Assembly (NCBI GenBank): GCA_964582375.1
Contig: CAZORL010000005.1
Span: 1 to 64,000, forward strand
DNA length: 64,000 nucleotides
DNA from: CAKSQF01 sp964582375
GTDB lineage: Bacteria > Bacillota > Clostridia > Oscillospirales > CAG-272
Direction: 5' to 3'
The translations under genes were made by a program, and so were the position numbers. The notes under the pieces are model-generated. The model was not told where the DNA came from and did not search any database. It saw only the letters and a program-made list of their open reading frames with translations. Below are positions 34,367 to 43,797 of the stretch, in pieces; position 1 is the first letter of the stretch; each line of letters starts with the position of its first letter.

Positions 34367-35407
34367 ATGAAAAATTCACGATCGGACAGCTACGCAAAAG
34401 CGGGCGTCGATATTACTGCGGGCTATCGCTCTGTTGAGCTTATGAAGGGTCACATCGCAAGAACGAAGACCGAGGGTTGCCTTGATGATATAGGCGGATT
34501 CGGCGGATGTTTCGGACTTGATCTTGGCGGCATAGATGAGCCGGTGCTTGTATCGGGTACGGACGGTGTCGGTACCAAGATAAGACTTGCCATGCTCATG
34601 GACAAGCACGACACCATCGGCATCGACTGCGTTGCCATGTGCGTCAACGATATAATCTGTTGCGGCGCAAAGCCCCTTTTCTTCCTTGATTATATTGCTT
34701 GCGGAAAGAATGTCCCCGAGAAGATCGCATCGATCGTCGGCGGTGTTGCCGAGGGCTGTGTCCGTGCGGGATGCGCACTTATCGGCGGCGAGACTGCCGA
34801 GCATCCGGGACTTATGGCAGAGGACGATTACGACCTTGCGGGCTACAGCACGGGCGTTGTCGATAAAAAGAAGATACTTGACAAAAACAGTGTAAAAGAG
34901 GGCGATGTCGTTATCGCGCTCGCATCCTCGGGCGTGCATTCGAACGGATTTTCGCTCGTGCGTCGCGTGTTTGATATCGAAAATGCCGATCTGTCCGCAC
35001 CCGTCCCCGAGCTTGGCGGCAGATCGCTCGGCGAGGTGCTTCTCACACCGACCAAGATCTATGTTAGATCGATGCTCTCGCTCTTTGAAAAGGTGAGCGT
35101 CAAGGCGGTGTCCCACATCACGGGCGGCGGATTTTACGAAAATATTCCGCGTGCACTGCCTGACGGATACTCGGTAAAGGTCAACAGAGCATCTCTGAAG
35201 ATCCTGCCGATATTCGAGCTTATAAAGAAGGTTGGCGGCATATCCGATCACGATATGTTCAACACCTTTAACATGGGCGTCGGAATGAGTGTCACGGTTG
35301 CCGCAGAGGATGCCGAAAAGGCACTCTCGATTCTTCGTGAGGCGGGCGAGGATGCCTACATCATCGGCAGCGTGATACGCTCCGATGAAGGCGTAATAAT
35401 CGACTGA
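34367..35407 (+). CDS. purM: Phosphoribosylformylglycinamidine cyclo-ligase (AIR synthetase)
   Basis: 346 residues, normal size. Closes FGAM to AIR with ATP. Motifs: YAKAGVDITAGYRSVELM, VSGTDGVGTKIRLA, GIDCVAMCVNDIICCGAKPLFFLDY and VKAVSHITGGGFYENIPR. ATG 34367 with GAAAGGAAAG. It is separated from purF by the repeat region but very likely in the same operon. Confidence 0.97.
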   Translation: MKNSRSDSYAKAGVDITAGYRSVELMKGHIARTKTEGCLDDIGGFGGCFGLDLGGIDEPVLVSGTDGVGTKIRLAMLMDKHDTIGIDCVAMCVNDIICCGAKPLFFLDYIACGKNVPEKIASIVGGVAEGCVRAGCALIGGETAEHPGLMAEDDYDLAGYSTGVVDKKKILDKNSVKEGDVVIALASSGVHSNGFSLVRRVFDIENADLSAPVPELGGRSLGEVLLTPTKIYVRSMLSLFEKVSVKAVSHITGGGFYENIPRALPDGYSVKVNRASLKILPIFELIKKVGGISDHDMFNTFNMGVGMSVTVAAEDAEKALSILREAGEDAYIIGSVIRSDEGVIID

Positions 35408-35419
35408 CGGGTGCAGGAT

Positions 35420-36049
35420 ATGAAAAAAATCGTTGTCTTGGTCTCGGGCGGAGGGACCAATCTTCAAGCACTTATTGACGCAGAGGTGCGCGGAGAACTC
35501 GGAAATGGGAAAATAACCGCCGTTATTTCTTCAAAATCGGGCGTTTATGCTCTTGAAAGGGCAAAAAACGCAGGCATAAAGACGATAGTTCTTCCGCGAT
35601 CCGAGTACGCCTCGGTTGCCGATTACAGCAGGGCGATGCGTGACAGGCTTGTCTCGGAGGGGGCGGATCTGGTCGTTTATGCAGGATTTATGACCATCCT
35701 TGACGGCAGTGTCTGCGATGCGTTTGCTGGCAGGATGATAAATGTCCACCCCGCACTCATCCCATCCTTCTGCGGCAAGGGATTTTACGGGCTTCACGTT
35801 CACGAGGCTGCCCTTGCGAAAGGGGTAAAGGTCTCGGGTGCTACCGTGCATTTTGTGACCGCCGAGTGCGATGCGGGTCCGATCATACTTCAAAAAGCGG
35901 TCGAGGTCAGGGATGACGACACTCCCGAGACACTCCAGCACCGCATAATGGAAAGTGCCGAATGGAAGATCCTTCCAATGGCTGTAAAGCTTTTTTGCGA
36001 CGACAAGCTGACCATCTCGGACGGTCGGGTTTATATTAATAACAATTAA
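35420..36049 (+). CDS. purN: Phosphoribosylglycinamide formyltransferase
   Basis: 209 residues from ATG 35420. Uses 10-formyl-THF to formylate GAR. Start MKKIVVLVSGGGTNLQALID matches PurN. The catalytic region MINVHPALIPSF, GATVHFVTAECDAGPII and HRIMESAEWKILP are present. A GTG at 35411 would add three residues but has no SD. It lies 12 bp after purM. Confidence 0.95.
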   Translation: MKKIVVLVSGGGTNLQALIDAEVRGELGNGKITAVISSKSGVYALERAKNAGIKTIVLPRSEYASVADYSRAMRDRLVSEGADLVVYAGFMTILDGSVCDAFAGRMINVHPALIPSFCGKGFYGLHVHEAALAKGVKVSGATVHFVTAECDAGPIILQKAVEVRDDDTPETLQHRIMESAEWKILPMAVKLFCDDKLTISDGRVYINNN

Positions 36050-36070
36050 AATAATCGAAGGGAATGCAAA

Positions 36071-36787
36071 ATGGAAATAAGAAATCTTGATAGCGAGCTT
36101 GGATCTCTGTCCTATCACGGCAGAGGAATAATGGTCGGCAGAAGTGTCGATGGAAAGTCGGCGATAATCGCTTATTTTATCATGGGCAGAAGTGAAAACA
36201 GCCGCAATCGCATTTTCGTGACTGAGGGTGACGGCATAAGGACAGAGGCGTTCGATCCGTCCAAGATGGTCGATCCTCATCTCATTATCTATGCGCCCGT
36301 CCGCGTGCTCGGCAACAAGACGATAGTCACCAACGGCGATCAGACCGATACCATTTACGAGCTTATGGACAGGCAGATGACCTTCGAGCAGGCACTGCGA
36401 ACCCGTGAATTTGAGGATGACGCGCCGAACTACACACCGCGCATCTCGGGCATAGTCCATCACGAGTCGGGACTTATGAATTTCGCACTTTCGATCATCA
36501 AATCGGCAGAGGGCGACCCGACATCCTGTCAGAGATACACCTTTGCTTACAATACGCCGGCATGCGGCAGAGCGAAGTTCATTCACACATATATGGGCGA
36601 CGGATCGCCGCTTCCGAGCTTCGAGGGCGAGCCGAAGACGCTTGAACTTCCCGATCTCGGCATAGACGAGATGACCGATCTTATTTGGAATAGTCTCAAC
36701 GACGACAATAAGGTCTCGCTTTTTGTGAGATATATAGACCTCGAAACCGGCAGTTACGAGTCAAGAATAGTAAATAAAAACAAATAA
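36071..36787 (+). CDS. PurO-like IMP cyclohydrolase
   Basis: 238 residues. It matches the archaeal-type IMP cyclohydrolase family (PurO), which closes FAICAR to IMP, rather than the IMPCH domain of bifunctional PurH. Segments: GRGIMVGRSVDGKSAIIAYF, MGRSENSRNRIFV, ALRTREFEDDAPNYTPRISG and FTYAYNTPACGRAKF-like FAYNTPACGRAKFIHTY. It stands directly before a stand-alone AICAR transformylase, so the two together replace PurH. SD GAAGGGAATG. The family call rests on remembered motifs. Confidence 0.85.
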   Translation: MEIRNLDSELGSLSYHGRGIMVGRSVDGKSAIIAYFIMGRSENSRNRIFVTEGDGIRTEAFDPSKMVDPHLIIYAPVRVLGNKTIVTNGDQTDTIYELMDRQMTFEQALRTREFEDDAPNYTPRISGIVHHESGLMNFALSIIKSAEGDPTSCQRYTFAYNTPACGRAKFIHTYMGDGSPLPSFEGEPKTLELPDLGIDEMTDLIWNSLNDDNKVSLFVRYIDLETGSYESRIVNKNK

Positions 36788-36798
36788 GGAGCACCGAA

Positions 36799-37983
36799 AT
36801 GAAAGAATTTGAGCTGAAATACGGCTGTAATCCCAACCAAAAGCCTTCAAAAATATATATGAAGGACGACAGCGACCTTCCGATCGAGATCCTTTGCGGC
36901 AGACCGGGCTATATTAACTTCCTTGATGCATTCAATTCGTGGCAGCTCGTCAGAGAGCTGAAGACGGTGCTCGGTATGCCTGCGGCAACCTCGTTTAAGC
37001 ACGTCAGCCCGACCTCTGCGGCAGTCGGAACGAAACTTCCCGAAAAGCTCAAAAAGGCATGCTTTGTCGATGATATCGAGGGTCTTGACGACTCGCCGCT
37101 TGCCTGTGCATACGCAAGAGCAAGAGGAACCGACCGTATGTCCTCGTTCGGCGACTGGATCGCGCTGTCGGATGTTTGCGACGTGACGACCGCAAAGCTC
37201 ATCGCAAGAGAGGTGTCCGACGGCATTATCGCCCCCGGCTACGAGCCTGAGGCACTCGAGATCTTGAAGGGCAAGCGTCGCGGCAATTATAACATCGTAA
37301 AGATCGACCCCGACTATGTTCCTGCCGAAAAGGAGACAAAAGAGGTCTTCGGCATAACCTTTGAGCAGGGAAGAAACAATTTTGCGATCAACGCCGAGCT
37401 TCTTTCCAATGTCGTGACCGAAAATAAAGAGCTTCCCGAAAGTGCCGTGCGCGATCTTATCATTTCGCTGATCACTCTTAAATATACTCAGTCCAACTCG
37501 GTCTGCTACGCATACGACGGTCAGGCGATCGGCGTCGGTGCGGGTCAGCAGTCGCGTATTCACTGCACACGTCTTGCAGGTACGAAAGCGGACACATGGC
37601 AGCTTCGTCAGCATGACAAAGTCCTCTCTCTCCCCTTCAAGGATGGCATGGGCAGAGCCGATCGCGACAACGTGATCGACGGATATATCAACCAAAACGA
37701 GGAAGACGTCTGCGCAGACGGCATTTGGCAGAAATATTTCACCACACGTCCCGAGCCGTTTACACGCGAGGAGCAGAGAGCATATCTTAACACCTTGGAC
37801 GGTGTCAGCCTCGGCTCGGATGCGTTCTTCCCCTTTGACGACAATATCGAGCGTGCAAAACGCAGCGGCGTTTCCTACATAGCCGAGCCCGGCGGCTCCA
37901 TTCGCGACGACGTGGTCATCGATTGTTGCAACAAATACAACATAGCGATGGCATTTACGGGAATGAGATTGTTCCACCACTGA
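36799..37983 (+). CDS. Stand-alone AICAR transformylase (PurH C-terminal domain type)
   Basis: 394 residues with no MGS-like IMP cyclohydrolase domain in front. Transfers a formyl group from 10-formyl-THF to AICAR (ZMP), the ligand source for the upstream riboswitch. LKYGCNPNQKPSKIY begins the domain. The catalytic Lys-His is in SFKHVSPTSAAVG. YTQSNSVCYA, GQAIGVGAGQQSRIHCTRLAG and DAFFPFDDNIERA follow. It lies 11 bp after the PurO-like gene. SD AAGGAG. Confidence 0.92.
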   Translation: MKEFELKYGCNPNQKPSKIYMKDDSDLPIEILCGRPGYINFLDAFNSWQLVRELKTVLGMPAATSFKHVSPTSAAVGTKLPEKLKKACFVDDIEGLDDSPLACAYARARGTDRMSSFGDWIALSDVCDVTTAKLIAREVSDGIIAPGYEPEALEILKGKRRGNYNIVKIDPDYVPAEKETKEVFGITFEQGRNNFAINAELLSNVVTENKELPESAVRDLIISLITLKYTQSNSVCYAYDGQAIGVGAGQQSRIHCTRLAGTKADTWQLRQHDKVLSLPFKDGMGRADRDNVIDGYINQNEEDVCADGIWQKYFTTRPEPFTREEQRAYLNTLDGVSLGSDAFFPFDDNIERAKRSGVSYIAEPGGSIRDDVVIDCCNKYNIAMAFTGMRLFHH

Positions 37984-38040
37984 TTTGGAATTAGGAATTA
38001 GGAGTTAGGAATTAGGAATTGGTGGGATTTGTTTGTTTTT
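37981..38040 (+). repeat. Heptanucleotide repeat GGAATTA x5 plus unique tail (left copy)
   Basis: It begins on the stop codon of the AICAR transformylase gene: TGATTT, then five 7-mers at 37987-38021 (GGAATTA, GGAATTA, GGAGTTA, GGAATTA, GGAATTG), then GTGGGATTTGTTTGTTTTTT. The same string occurs again at 38456. Positions 38041-38101 hold further GGAATTAG-like pieces and no gene. Confidence 0.85.
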
Positions 38041-38101
38041 TGAAGACAAATGGATGGAAGATGTGAGGAATTAGAAATAAGTTCGGCGAAGGTGTTTGTG
38101 C

Positions 38102-38458
38102 GTGGGAGAGAATGCTATAAAAAACAAGAGTGCGGAGTTTGCTGTCAGAATTGTACATGCGTGCCGTTATCTTGCTGATGAGAAAAAAGAATATGTCATC
38201 TCAAGGCAACTTCTCCGCAGTGGGACGAGCATTGGAGCGAATGTTTCCGAGGCTCAATACGGAATCAGCCGAGGAGATTTCGTCAACAAACTGTATATCG
38301 CTTTGAAGGAAACTTCCGAAACGCTTTATTGGCTACGATTGCTTTTTGAAGGCGGTTATTTCACCGAACGCGAATATTCCTCCCTTTACCGAGATTGCGA
38401 GGAACTCAGAAGGATCTTGTCCGCCATCACGAAAACAGCGCGAAACAAAAATGACTGA
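38102..38458 (+). CDS. Four-helix-bundle protein (S23/IVP-like)
   Basis: 118 residues from GTG 38102 (AAGGTG at 38089-38094; a TTG at 38096 is the alternative). It matches the small four-helix-bundle family first seen in 23S rRNA intervening sequences and related to the Avd accessory proteins of diversity-generating retroelements: KSAEFAVRIVHACRYL, LLRSGTSIGANVSEAQYG, DFVNKLYIALKETSETLYWL. Role unknown; RNA or DNA binding is often suggested. It sits inside the purine operon, framed by heptamer repeats, and looks inserted. No reverse transcriptase or rRNA is nearby. Confidence 0.88.
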   Translation: MGENAIKNKSAEFAVRIVHACRYLADEKKEYVISRQLLRSGTSIGANVSEAQYGISRGDFVNKLYIALKETSETLYWLRLLFEGGYFTEREYSSLYRDCEELRRILSAITKTARNKND

Positions 38459-38596
38459 TTTGGAATTAGGAATTAGGANNNNNNNNNNNNNNNNNNNNNN
38501 NNNNNNNNNNNNNNNNNNNNNNNNNNNNNNNNNNNNNNNNNNNNNNNNNNNNNNNNNNNNNNNNNNNNNNNNNNNNNNTGGGATTTGTTTGTTTTG
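38456..38596 (+). repeat. Heptanucleotide repeat (right copy) interrupted by an N gap
   Basis: It begins on the stop codon of the four-helix gene with TGATTT and GGAATTA, GGAATTA, GGA, then 100 N (38479-38578), then TGGGATTTGTTTGTTTT as in the left copy. The gap is an assembly break in the repeat, and its true length is unknown. Confidence 0.85.
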
Positions 38597-38629
38597 CGGA
38601 ATAAATGATAATAAATGATAAAACAGGAA

Positions 38630-38681
38630 AACGAAACCTTTTTGCTGTCAAAAAACAAGTGACAAGGCAAAAAGTTTCGTT
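38630..38681. terminator. Long hairpin downstream of the four-helix-bundle insertion
   Basis: AACGAAACCTTTTTGC (38630-38645) pairs with GCAAAAAGTTTCGTT (38667-38681) with one bulged C. TGTC/GACA inside extends it. It could be a weak terminator or the end of the inserted element. Confidence 0.5.
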
Positions 38682-38683
38682 CA

Positions 38684-38711
38684 TTCCTAATTTCTAATTC
38701 CTCATTCCTAA
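38684..38711 (-). repeat. Inverted heptamer repeat (TTAGGAA class) before purD
   Basis: Four 7-mers on the plus strand, TTCCTAA, TTTCTAA, TTCCTCA, TTCCTAA: the reverse complement of the GGAATTA units at 37987 and 38462. It bounds the insertion 25 bp before purD. Confidence 0.8.
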
Positions 38712-38736
38712 TTGAAGAAAAATAACGAGGTTTGAT

Positions 38737-40011
38737 ATGACTATACTTGTAATCGGTTCCGGTGGGCGAGAGCACGCCATTATAAAAAAGGTTAAAGAAA
38801 ACAGATCGGTCGAGCGAGTGTTTGCACTTCCCGGGAACGGGGGGATCGCTGCCGATGCCGAGTGCGTTGACATAAAGGCGACCGATCTTGATGCCATAGT
38901 GTCGTTTGCGGTCGATAACAAGATCGACTATGCGATCGTTGCGCCCGATGACCCGCTCGTCCTCGGGCTTGTCGATCGTCTTGAAGAGGTCGGTGTGCCC
39001 TGCTTCGGCCCGAGAAGATCAGCGGCGATAATCGAGGGCAGCAAGGTCTTTTCGAAGGATCTTATGAAAAAATACGGCATTCCGACCGCTCGCTACGAGG
39101 TCTTCTCCGATCCCGAGGCGGCACTTTCCTATGTCGAGAGTGCACCTCTGCCGACCGTTATCAAGGCGGACGGTCTGGCACTCGGCAAGGGTGTCATAAT
39201 TGCCGAGACGAGAGAGCAGGCAAGAGATGCGGTCATCTCGATAATGAAGGACAGAAAATTCGGCGAGAGCGGTAAGGAGATCGTCATCGAGGAATTTCTC
39301 GAAGGGCCGGAGGTGTCGGTGCTGTCGTTTACCGACGGCAAGACGGTCGTTCCGATGGTCTCGTCAATGGATCACAAACGTGCACTTGACAACGATCGCG
39401 GACTTAACACGGGCGGTATGGGCACGGTCGCACCGAACCCGTATTACACAAACGCCGTTGCTGATGAGTGCATGAAAAAGATCTTCGTCCCGACTATCGA
39501 AGCGATGAGGGCAGAGGGCAGGACATTTAAGGGTTGCCTCTATTTCGGACTTATGATCACCGGGGACGGACCGAAGGTCATCGAGTACAATTGCCGTTTC
39601 GGTGACCCCGAAACTCAGGTCGTGCTCCCACTTTTGAAGACCGATCTGCTGGAGGTCATGATGGCGGTGACAAACGAGACATTGTCCGATGTGTCGGTCG
39701 AATTTTCAAATGAGTCCGCCTGCTGTGTCATCATGGCATCAAACGGCTACCCTGCCTCCTACGAAAAGGGCTTTGAGATAGAGATCCCCGAGGACATAGC
39801 CGATTCCGTTTACATCGCAGGGGCTGCTCTGTCGAGGGGTCACCTTGTAACAAACGGCGGACGCGTGCTCGGTGTCACGAGCGTCAGACCGACGCTTGAT
39901 AAGGCGATCGAGGCATCCTACGAAAAGGTGTCAAGGATCAAATTTGACAACAGCTTTTATCGACACGATATCGGAAAAAGGGCACTTGCGGCTCTTGGTG
40001 ATAAAGCCTGA
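38737..40011 (+). CDS. purD: Phosphoribosylamine-glycine ligase (GAR synthetase)
   Basis: 424 residues. ATP-grasp ligase for the second purine step. MTILVIGSGGREHAI is the classic start. ALPGNGGIA, SKVFSKDLMKKYGIPTA, VIKADGLALGKGVI, NTGGMGTVAPNPYYT and RFGDPETQVVLP are all present. It follows the inserted repeat region. SD AACGAGG. Confidence 0.97.
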   Translation: MTILVIGSGGREHAIIKKVKENRSVERVFALPGNGGIAADAECVDIKATDLDAIVSFAVDNKIDYAIVAPDDPLVLGLVDRLEEVGVPCFGPRRSAAIIEGSKVFSKDLMKKYGIPTARYEVFSDPEAALSYVESAPLPTVIKADGLALGKGVIIAETREQARDAVISIMKDRKFGESGKEIVIEEFLEGPEVSVLSFTDGKTVVPMVSSMDHKRALDNDRGLNTGGMGTVAPNPYYTNAVADECMKKIFVPTIEAMRAEGRTFKGCLYFGLMITGDGPKVIEYNCRFGDPETQVVLPLLKTDLLEVMMAVTNETLSDVSVEFSNESACCVIMASNGYPASYEKGFEIEIPEDIADSVYIAGAALSRGHLVTNGGRVLGVTSVRPTLDKAIEASYEKVSRIKFDNSFYRHDIGKRALAALGDKA

Positions 40012-40052
40012 AAATTTAGATTTGACGGTTTGAAAGGAAAGTCATAAGAAAC

Positions 40053-43000
40053 ATGGTTTACAGAATATACGTTGAAAAAAAGAAGGAGCTTGCCCACGAG
40101 GCGGCATCGCTCATGTCGGATATCTCGGGACTTCTCGGGATCTGCGGTATTAAGTCGGTCAGAATTTTCAATCGCTATGATGTTGAAAATATCACACAGG
40201 AGCTGTTTGATTATGCGGTAAAGACCGTATTTTCAGAGCCTCAGCTCGATGTTACATCGACCTTTCTTCCGACCGATACCGATCTGCTCCTTGCGGTCGA
40301 GCCGCTCCCCGGTCAGTTTGATCAGAGAGCCGACAGCGCGGCACAGTGCATACAGATAATCTCGGGCGGTGAGCGTCCCATCGTGCGCTCGGCGAAGGTC
40401 TATGCCTTTTACGGAACACTCGGCGAGGGCGATCTTGACGCCATTCGCGCACATATCATAAATAAGGTCGAGTCGCGCGAGGCGTCCCTTGATCTGCCTG
40501 CCTCCCTTGAGGCAAAACATACCGCTCCCGAGCGTGTTGCAACTATCGAGGGCTTTACGAAAATGGACGAGGGAGAGCTTTCCGCACTGCTCGATGATCT
40601 CGGACTTGCCATGGATCTTGACGATCTGAAATTTTTACAGAATTATTTTCACGACAGCGAGCATCGCGACCCGACGATCACAGAAATTCGCGTGGTCGAT
40701 ACATATTGGTCGGATCACTGTCGCCACACCACCTTCTCGACCCACATCGACGAGGTGAAGATCGACGATGCGGCGGTTCGGGCGGCATATGAGCGTTATC
40801 TTAAGGCGCGTATTGAGGTCTACGGAGAGGAAAGAGCGGCAAAGCGTCCGCAGACGCTGATGGATATCGCAACCATCGGCGCAAAGGTGCTGAAAAAACG
40901 CGGACTTCTGCCCGAGCTTGATGAGAGCGAGGAGATCAATGCCTGCTCCATCCATGTTAACGCTAAGGTTGACGGCAGAGACGAGGATTGGCTTCTCATG
41001 TTCAAGAATGAGACGCACAACCATCCGACCGAGATAGAACCCTTCGGCGGTGCGGCGACCTGTATCGGCGGTTGCATCCGCGATCCGCTTTCGGGACGTG
41101 CTTATGTTCATCAGGCAATGCGTGTTACCGGTGCAGGGGATCCGAGAACGCCCCTTTCCGAGACAGTTCCCGGCAAATTGCCCCAGCGAACTATATGCAG
41201 AACGGCAGCCGCAGGATATTCGTCCTACGGCAACCAGATCGGACTTGCCACGGGACATGTAGCAGAGCTTTATCACGACGGATTTGTCGCAAAAAGGCTT
41301 GAATGCGGAGCGGTAGTTGCCGCAGTGCCTGCATGCAATGTCCGCCGCGAGTGTCCCGAGCCGGGCGATGTAGTAATATTGCTCGGCGGCAGAACGGGCA
41401 GGGACGGCATCGGCGGCGCAACAGGCTCATCCAAGAGCCACAATGCAAAGTCGCTTGCCACCATGGCATCCGAGGTTCAGAAGGGCAACGCCCCCGAGGA
41501 GCGCAAGATCCAGCGTCTTTTCAGAAACGGTGAGGTCACACGCATGATCAAGCGTTGCAACGATTTCGGCGCGGGCGGCGTTTCGGTCGCTATCGGCGAG
41601 CTTGCAGACGGACTTCGTATCGATCTTGACGCAGTTCGCAAAAAATATGACGGTCTTGACGGTACCGAGCTTGCGATATCCGAGTCTCAGGAGCGTATGG
41701 CAGTCGTCGTCGCACCCGAGGATGCCGATAAATTTATATCGATTGCCGAGAGCGAGAATCTCGAGGCGTATCGCGTTGCCGTCGTCACAAGCGAAGGACG
41801 CATGGTCATGACATGGAACGGTGCTGTCATTGCCAATCTTTCACGCGACTTCCTGAACACCAACGGTGCGACAAAGCACGCATCGGTTGAGATCGATAAA
41901 AAGGATCTTTCGGCACTTTCGAGGGCACTTTACGGTGATCTGCGCGAAATGGCGTCCGATCTTCACACCGCAAGCCGTCGAGGACTCGTTGAGCGTTTTG
42001 ACTCGACCATCGGTGCCGGCTCTCTGCTCATGCCCTATGGCGGCAAACGCCAGCTCACTCCGACACAGTCGATGGCAGCAGTGCTCCCGACACTCCCGGG
42101 GCAGTCTACCGACACCGCAAGTGTTATGGCATTCGGTTGTGATCCCGATCTGCTGAGCATCGATCCGTACATCGGTGCACATGCCGCAGTCTACACCTCG
42201 ATCGCAAAGCTTGTCGGGGCAGGCGCAGACTATCACGGTGCATATCTGTCCCTCCAGGAATTTTTCGAAAAGCTCAGAACCGAGCCGACACGCTGGGGCA
42301 AGCCCTTTTCGGCACTGCTCGGCGCACTTGATGCACAGCTTGAGATTGGTGCGGCTGCCATCGGCGGCAAGGATTCCATGTCTGGCACCTTCCTTGACAG
42401 GGACGTTCCGCCGACACTCATTTCGTTCGCAATCGCTCCCATCGATAAAGGAGCGGTCATCTCGCCCGAATTTAAGGCGGCGGGACACCCCGTCTACCTC
42501 TTCGGCGCGGCAGATGAGAGTGCCGAGAGCATTAAGGCATCATGGGATGCCTTCCATGAGCTTTGCAAAGAGGGCAAGGTCAAGGCGGCGTGGGCTGTCG
42601 AGCATGGTATCGGCGAGGGTATCATGAACATGTCGTTTGGTAACGGTATTGGCTTTAAGAGTGACTCGGGATTTGAAGGACAGTGGCATCTGCCCTCACT
42701 TTGGGGCTTTATCATCGCCGAGCTGACCGAGGATGTGAATGTACGCGGCACGGTGAAACTCGGTCATACAACAGATGACGGCATGATCGATCTTGACGGC
42801 GACAGAGTCGCGATCGACGAACTGCTCAGGCTCAACTGTGCTGTACTTGAAGATGTATATCCCACAAAAACGAGCGAAAAAGAAGAAAAAACAGAGAATT
42901 TCACATATACAATGACAGAAGGCAGCCGTCCCGCACCTGCGGTGACTGTGGCTCGTCCGAAGGTGCTCATTCCCGTATTCCCGGGCACGAACTGCGAATA

Positions 43001-43751
43001 TGACTCGGCTCGCGCGGTAATGGCTGCCGGAGCGGATGCCGAAATTGCCGTAATTCGCAATCTGACCGCCTCCGATGTTGCGCACAGCGTTGACGAGGTG
43101 GCAAAAAAGATATCCGAGTGTCAGATGATCTTCATCCCCGGCGGATTTTCGGGCGGTGACGAACCCGACGGCTCGGCTAAGTTCATCACGGCATTTTTCA
43201 GAAACGCACAGATCAAAGAGGCTGTCACAGGTCTTCTTGAGGATCGCGACGGTCTGATGTGCGGTATTTGCAACGGCTTCCAGGCACTCATAAAGCTCGG
43301 ACTTGTCCCCTTCGGCAAGATCATCGATACCGATGAGCACTGCCCGACACTCACGTTTAACAACATTTCACGCCACCAGTCAAGGATCGTCCGCACTCGC
43401 ATTTCGTCAAACAAGAGCCCGTGGCTGTCACTGACGAATGTCGGTGATGTTTACAGCGTACCGATCTCGCACGGCGAGGGTCGCTTTATCGCCGATGATG
43501 CACTTATCAAGGCACTTGCCGAAAACGGACAGATCGCGACGCAGTATGTCGATCTTGACGGCAGAGCCACGATGGATGTTGACTTCAACCCCAACGGATC
43601 GATGTGCGCGATCGAGGGCATAACCTCGCCGGACGGACGCGTCTTTGGCAAGATGGGACACAGTGAGCGTGTCGGCAGCGGTCTTTACAAAAATGTCCTC
43701 GGCGAGTATGATATTCGTATGTTCGAGGCGGCTGTAAAGTACTTCAAATAA
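40053..43751 (+). CDS. purL: Phosphoribosylformylglycinamidine synthase, single chain
   Basis: 1232 residues in one polypeptide, the clostridial long form rather than PurS/PurQ/PurL. Makes FGAM from FGAR and glutamine. N-terminal PurS-like part (1-170), linker, two AIRS-type halves (SDHCRHTTFSTHIDEV at about 226; FKNETHNHPTEIEPFGGAATCIGG at about 320, quoted only as key residues NHPTEIEPFGGAAT), and a C-terminal glutaminase starting near 970 with PVFPGTNCEYDSARA, nucleophile in CGICNGFQAL (about 1070) and HGEGRF. This glutaminase has its cysteine, unlike PurF in the same operon. Confidence 0.96.
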   Translation: MVYRIYVEKKKELAHEAASLMSDISGLLGICGIKSVRIFNRYDVENITQELFDYAVKTVFSEPQLDVTSTFLPTDTDLLLAVEPLPGQFDQRADSAAQCIQIISGGERPIVRSAKVYAFYGTLGEGDLDAIRAHIINKVESREASLDLPASLEAKHTAPERVATIEGFTKMDEGELSALLDDLGLAMDLDDLKFLQNYFHDSEHRDPTITEIRVVDTYWSDHCRHTTFSTHIDEVKIDDAAVRAAYERYLKARIEVYGEERAAKRPQTLMDIATIGAKVLKKRGLLPELDESEEINACSIHVNAKVDGRDEDWLLMFKNETHNHPTEIEPFGGAATCIGGCIRDPLSGRAYVHQAMRVTGAGDPRTPLSETVPGKLPQRTICRTAAAGYSSYGNQIGLATGHVAELYHDGFVAKRLECGAVVAAVPACNVRRECPEPGDVVILLGGRTGRDGIGGATGSSKSHNAKSLATMASEVQKGNAPEERKIQRLFRNGEVTRMIKRCNDFGAGGVSVAIGELADGLRIDLDAVRKKYDGLDGTELAISESQERMAVVVAPEDADKFISIAESENLEAYRVAVVTSEGRMVMTWNGAVIANLSRDFLNTNGATKHASVEIDKKDLSALSRALYGDLREMASDLHTASRRGLVERFDSTIGAGSLLMPYGGKRQLTPTQSMAAVLPTLPGQSTDTASVMAFGCDPDLLSIDPYIGAHAAVYTSIAKLVGAGADYHGAYLSLQEFFEKLRTEPTRWGKPFSALLGALDAQLEIGAAAIGGKDSMSGTFLDRDVPPTLISFAIAPIDKGAVISPEFKAAGHPVYLFGAADESAESIKASWDAFHELCKEGKVKAAWAVEHGIGEGIMNMSFGNGIGFKSDSGFEGQWHLPSLWGFIIAELTEDVNVRGTVKLGHTTDDGMIDLDGDRVAIDELLRLNCAVLEDVYPTKTSEKEEKTENFTYTMTEGSRPAPAVTVARPKVLIPVFPGTNCEYDSARAVMAAGADAEIAVIRNLTASDVAHSVDEVAKKISECQMIFIPGGFSGGDEPDGSAKFITAFFRNAQIKEAVTGLLEDRDGLMCGICNGFQALIKLGLVPFGKIIDTDEHCPTLTFNNISRHQSRIVRTRISSNKSPWLSLTNVGDVYSVPISHGEGRFIADDALIKALAENGQIATQYVDLDGRATMDVDFNPNGSMCAIEGITSPDGRVFGKMGHSERVGSGLYKNVLGEYDIRMFEAAVKYFK

Positions 43752-43797
43752 ATGGAAAAAGATTGATAATATTGATAATAATGAAGGAGATCCGATC

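Noticed and set aside
37987..38711. CRISPR array
   Set aside because: The units are 7 bp with no spacers, and no cas genes are present. They are simple heptamer repeats.
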